From positions 1 to 7,556 of the forward strand of contig JAFWGD010000112.1 of NCBI GenBank assembly GCA_017515355.1: DNA of 7,556 bases, in the 5' to 3' direction. The notes under the pieces are model-generated. The model was not told the origin of the DNA and searched no databases. It worked only from the letters and a program-made list of their open reading frames with translations. Numbering within the stretch: position 1 is the stretch's first letter; the number at the start of each line of letters is the position of its first letter. Position numbers and translations under genes: made by a program. Positions 7,101-7,556 of this stretch are shown piece after piece. This stretch comes from Coriobacteriales bacterium. GTDB lineage: Bacteria > Actinomycetota > Coriobacteriia > Coriobacteriales > CADBOM01.

Positions 7101-7106
7101 AAGGAG
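7101..7106 (+). promoter_or_regulatory. Ribosome binding site for the small membrane peptide
   Basis: AAGGAG, 6 bases before ATG 7113, is one of the best ribosome sites in the window. It is the main reason to accept a 40-codon frame as a real gene. Confidence 0.75.
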
Positions 7107-7112
7107 AACGAT

Positions 7113-7235
7113 ATGACTACGATATTCGGTTTTGCGGTGCCAACCTACGTCCTTTGGATTCTCGGGGGCGTTCTGGTGCTTGGCATCATCGGTTTCATCC
7201 TCAAGGGGTTCATCTCCGAAATCAGGAAGAAGTAA
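7113..7235 (+). CDS. Small single-helix membrane peptide (40 aa), unknown function
   Basis: A short gene that standard length cut-offs would miss. It reads MTTIFGFAVPTYVLWILGGV at the N-terminus, continues through a hydrophobic stretch (about residues 12-34, rich in Leu, Ile, Val, Gly) and ends EIRKK. The layout is one membrane helix with a short positive tail, so the C-terminus is probably in the cytoplasm. The ribosome site AAGGAG at 7101-7106 is well placed. It starts 33 bases after the purL stop with no terminator between, so it may be read from the purSQL transcript. Its stop overlaps the next start (TAATG), linking it to the acidic repeat protein and suggesting the two products work together. 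I do not recognise a family. Confidence 0.75.
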   Translation: MTTIFGFAVPTYVLWILGGVLVLGIIGFILKGFISEIRKK

Positions 7236-7556
7236 TGGCCGCGAAGTACCAAGGCAAGCACGTCGCCTCCAACATCAACAAGCAGCCGCTTCCCGTCGAG
7301 CCTGACGATTCGCAGCTCGATGAGTTCGATGACGCTTCGTTGGATGAGTTCGAGAGCGCGTCGTTCGACGAGGCCGAGCCGCTGGACTATGACGGGTTCG
7401 ACGATGCGCCCTTCGACGAGTTCGAGGCGCAGCGTTCCCACGATTACTTCGACCCGGCGCTTGACGAGACCAGGCTGATGCCCCTTGACGACGAAGGCGT
7501 TTCTCCCTTCGGCGCGCCCGCGTTCGCTCCGGTAGTCGCTACAGGCGATGACGGCA
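7235..7556 (+). CDS. Acidic octapeptide-repeat protein, 5' part (runs off window)
   Basis: An open frame without stop to the window end, 107 codons visible. The start ATG 7235 overlaps the preceding TAA as TAATG, with AGGAAG (7225-7230) just upstream. The first 20 residues are basic (MAAKYQGKHVASNINKQPLP). Residues 29-92 are very rich in Asp/Glu and fall into eight consecutive 8-residue units, for example DEFDDASL, DEFESASF, DEAEPLDY, DGFDDAPF and DEFEAQRS, most ending in Leu, Phe or Tyr. The DNA period is therefore 24 bp but the copies have diverged. Residues 93-105 are Ala/Pro-rich. No signal peptide or membrane helix is seen in the visible part. Such an N-terminus could be a disordered cytoplasmic region before a membrane helix or a catalytic domain that lies beyond the window. 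The function is unknown. Confidence 0.8.
   Translation, partial: MAAKYQGKHVASNINKQPLPVEPDDSQLDEFDDASLDEFESASFDEAEPLDYDGFDDAPFDEFEAQRSHDYFDPALDETRLMPLDDEGVSPFGAPAFAPVVATGDDG
7319..7510 (+). repeat. Degenerate 24-bp tandem repeat (eight octapeptide units)
   Basis: Eight successive 24-base units, in frame, encode an approximate D-(E/G)-(F/A)-(D/E)-x-A-x-(L/F) pattern. Units 1, 2, 4 and 5 are the clearest (each starts with GAT/GAC, followed by GAG or GGG and TTC). Units 3 and 6-8 keep mainly the period and the final hydrophobic residue, and unit 5 ends in Ser instead. Confidence 0.6.

Overview
This window is a stretch of a moderately high-GC (roughly 60% by eye) bacterial chromosome, with all recognisable genes on the + strand. 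The gene content and codon use (mostly G/C third positions, with frequent AGG/CGC arginine and AAG lysine codons) suggest an actinobacterium, possibly Coriobacteriia-like. That is an inference, because the window holds no rRNA or other decisive marker. It is mainly purine biosynthesis plus a two-component system. I see no mobile element, CRISPR array or RNA gene.

Layout: (1) 2-478, the 3' part of an OmpR/PhoB-type response regulator cut by the window edge. (2) About 486-2147, its partner membrane histidine kinase, which has an unusual charged C-terminal extension. (3) 2128-3015, purC (SAICAR synthetase), whose start overlaps the end of the kinase gene. (4) 3103-3722, a lysine/arginine-rich protein with a predicted two-helix membrane hairpin, unrecognised, whose reading frame appears broken near 3432. 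(5) 3740-3764, a perfect 10-bp stem hairpin, probably a terminator. (6) 3836-7079, purS-purQ-purL, tightly packed (1-bp gap, then a 4-bp ATGA overlap). These encode the three-part FGAM synthase: PurQ releases ammonia from glutamine, PurS bridges, and PurL carries out the ATP-dependent amidation of FGAR. PurL is interrupted by a frameshift at a run of five Cs (6671-6675). (7) 7113-7235, a 40-residue single-helix membrane peptide. (8) 7235-7556, the start of a highly acidic protein with about eight consecutive degenerate octapeptide repeats, running off the window.

The purine genes act at step 4 (PurSQL, FGAR to FGAM) and step 8 (PurC, CAIR plus aspartate to SAICAR) of de novo IMP synthesis. 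The two-component pair and purC look like one transcription unit, and purSQL begins a second one after the hairpin. The main oddities are two single-base frame breaks, one insertion-like and one deletion-like, both at runs of C. The simplest explanation is sequence or assembly error, although real decay, recoding (purL) or a coupled gene pair (membrane gene) cannot be excluded from the sequence alone. Outside these, the most distinctive parts are the octapeptide-repeat protein, the adjoining small membrane peptide and the kinase tail. I do not see convincing evidence of a wholly new system.
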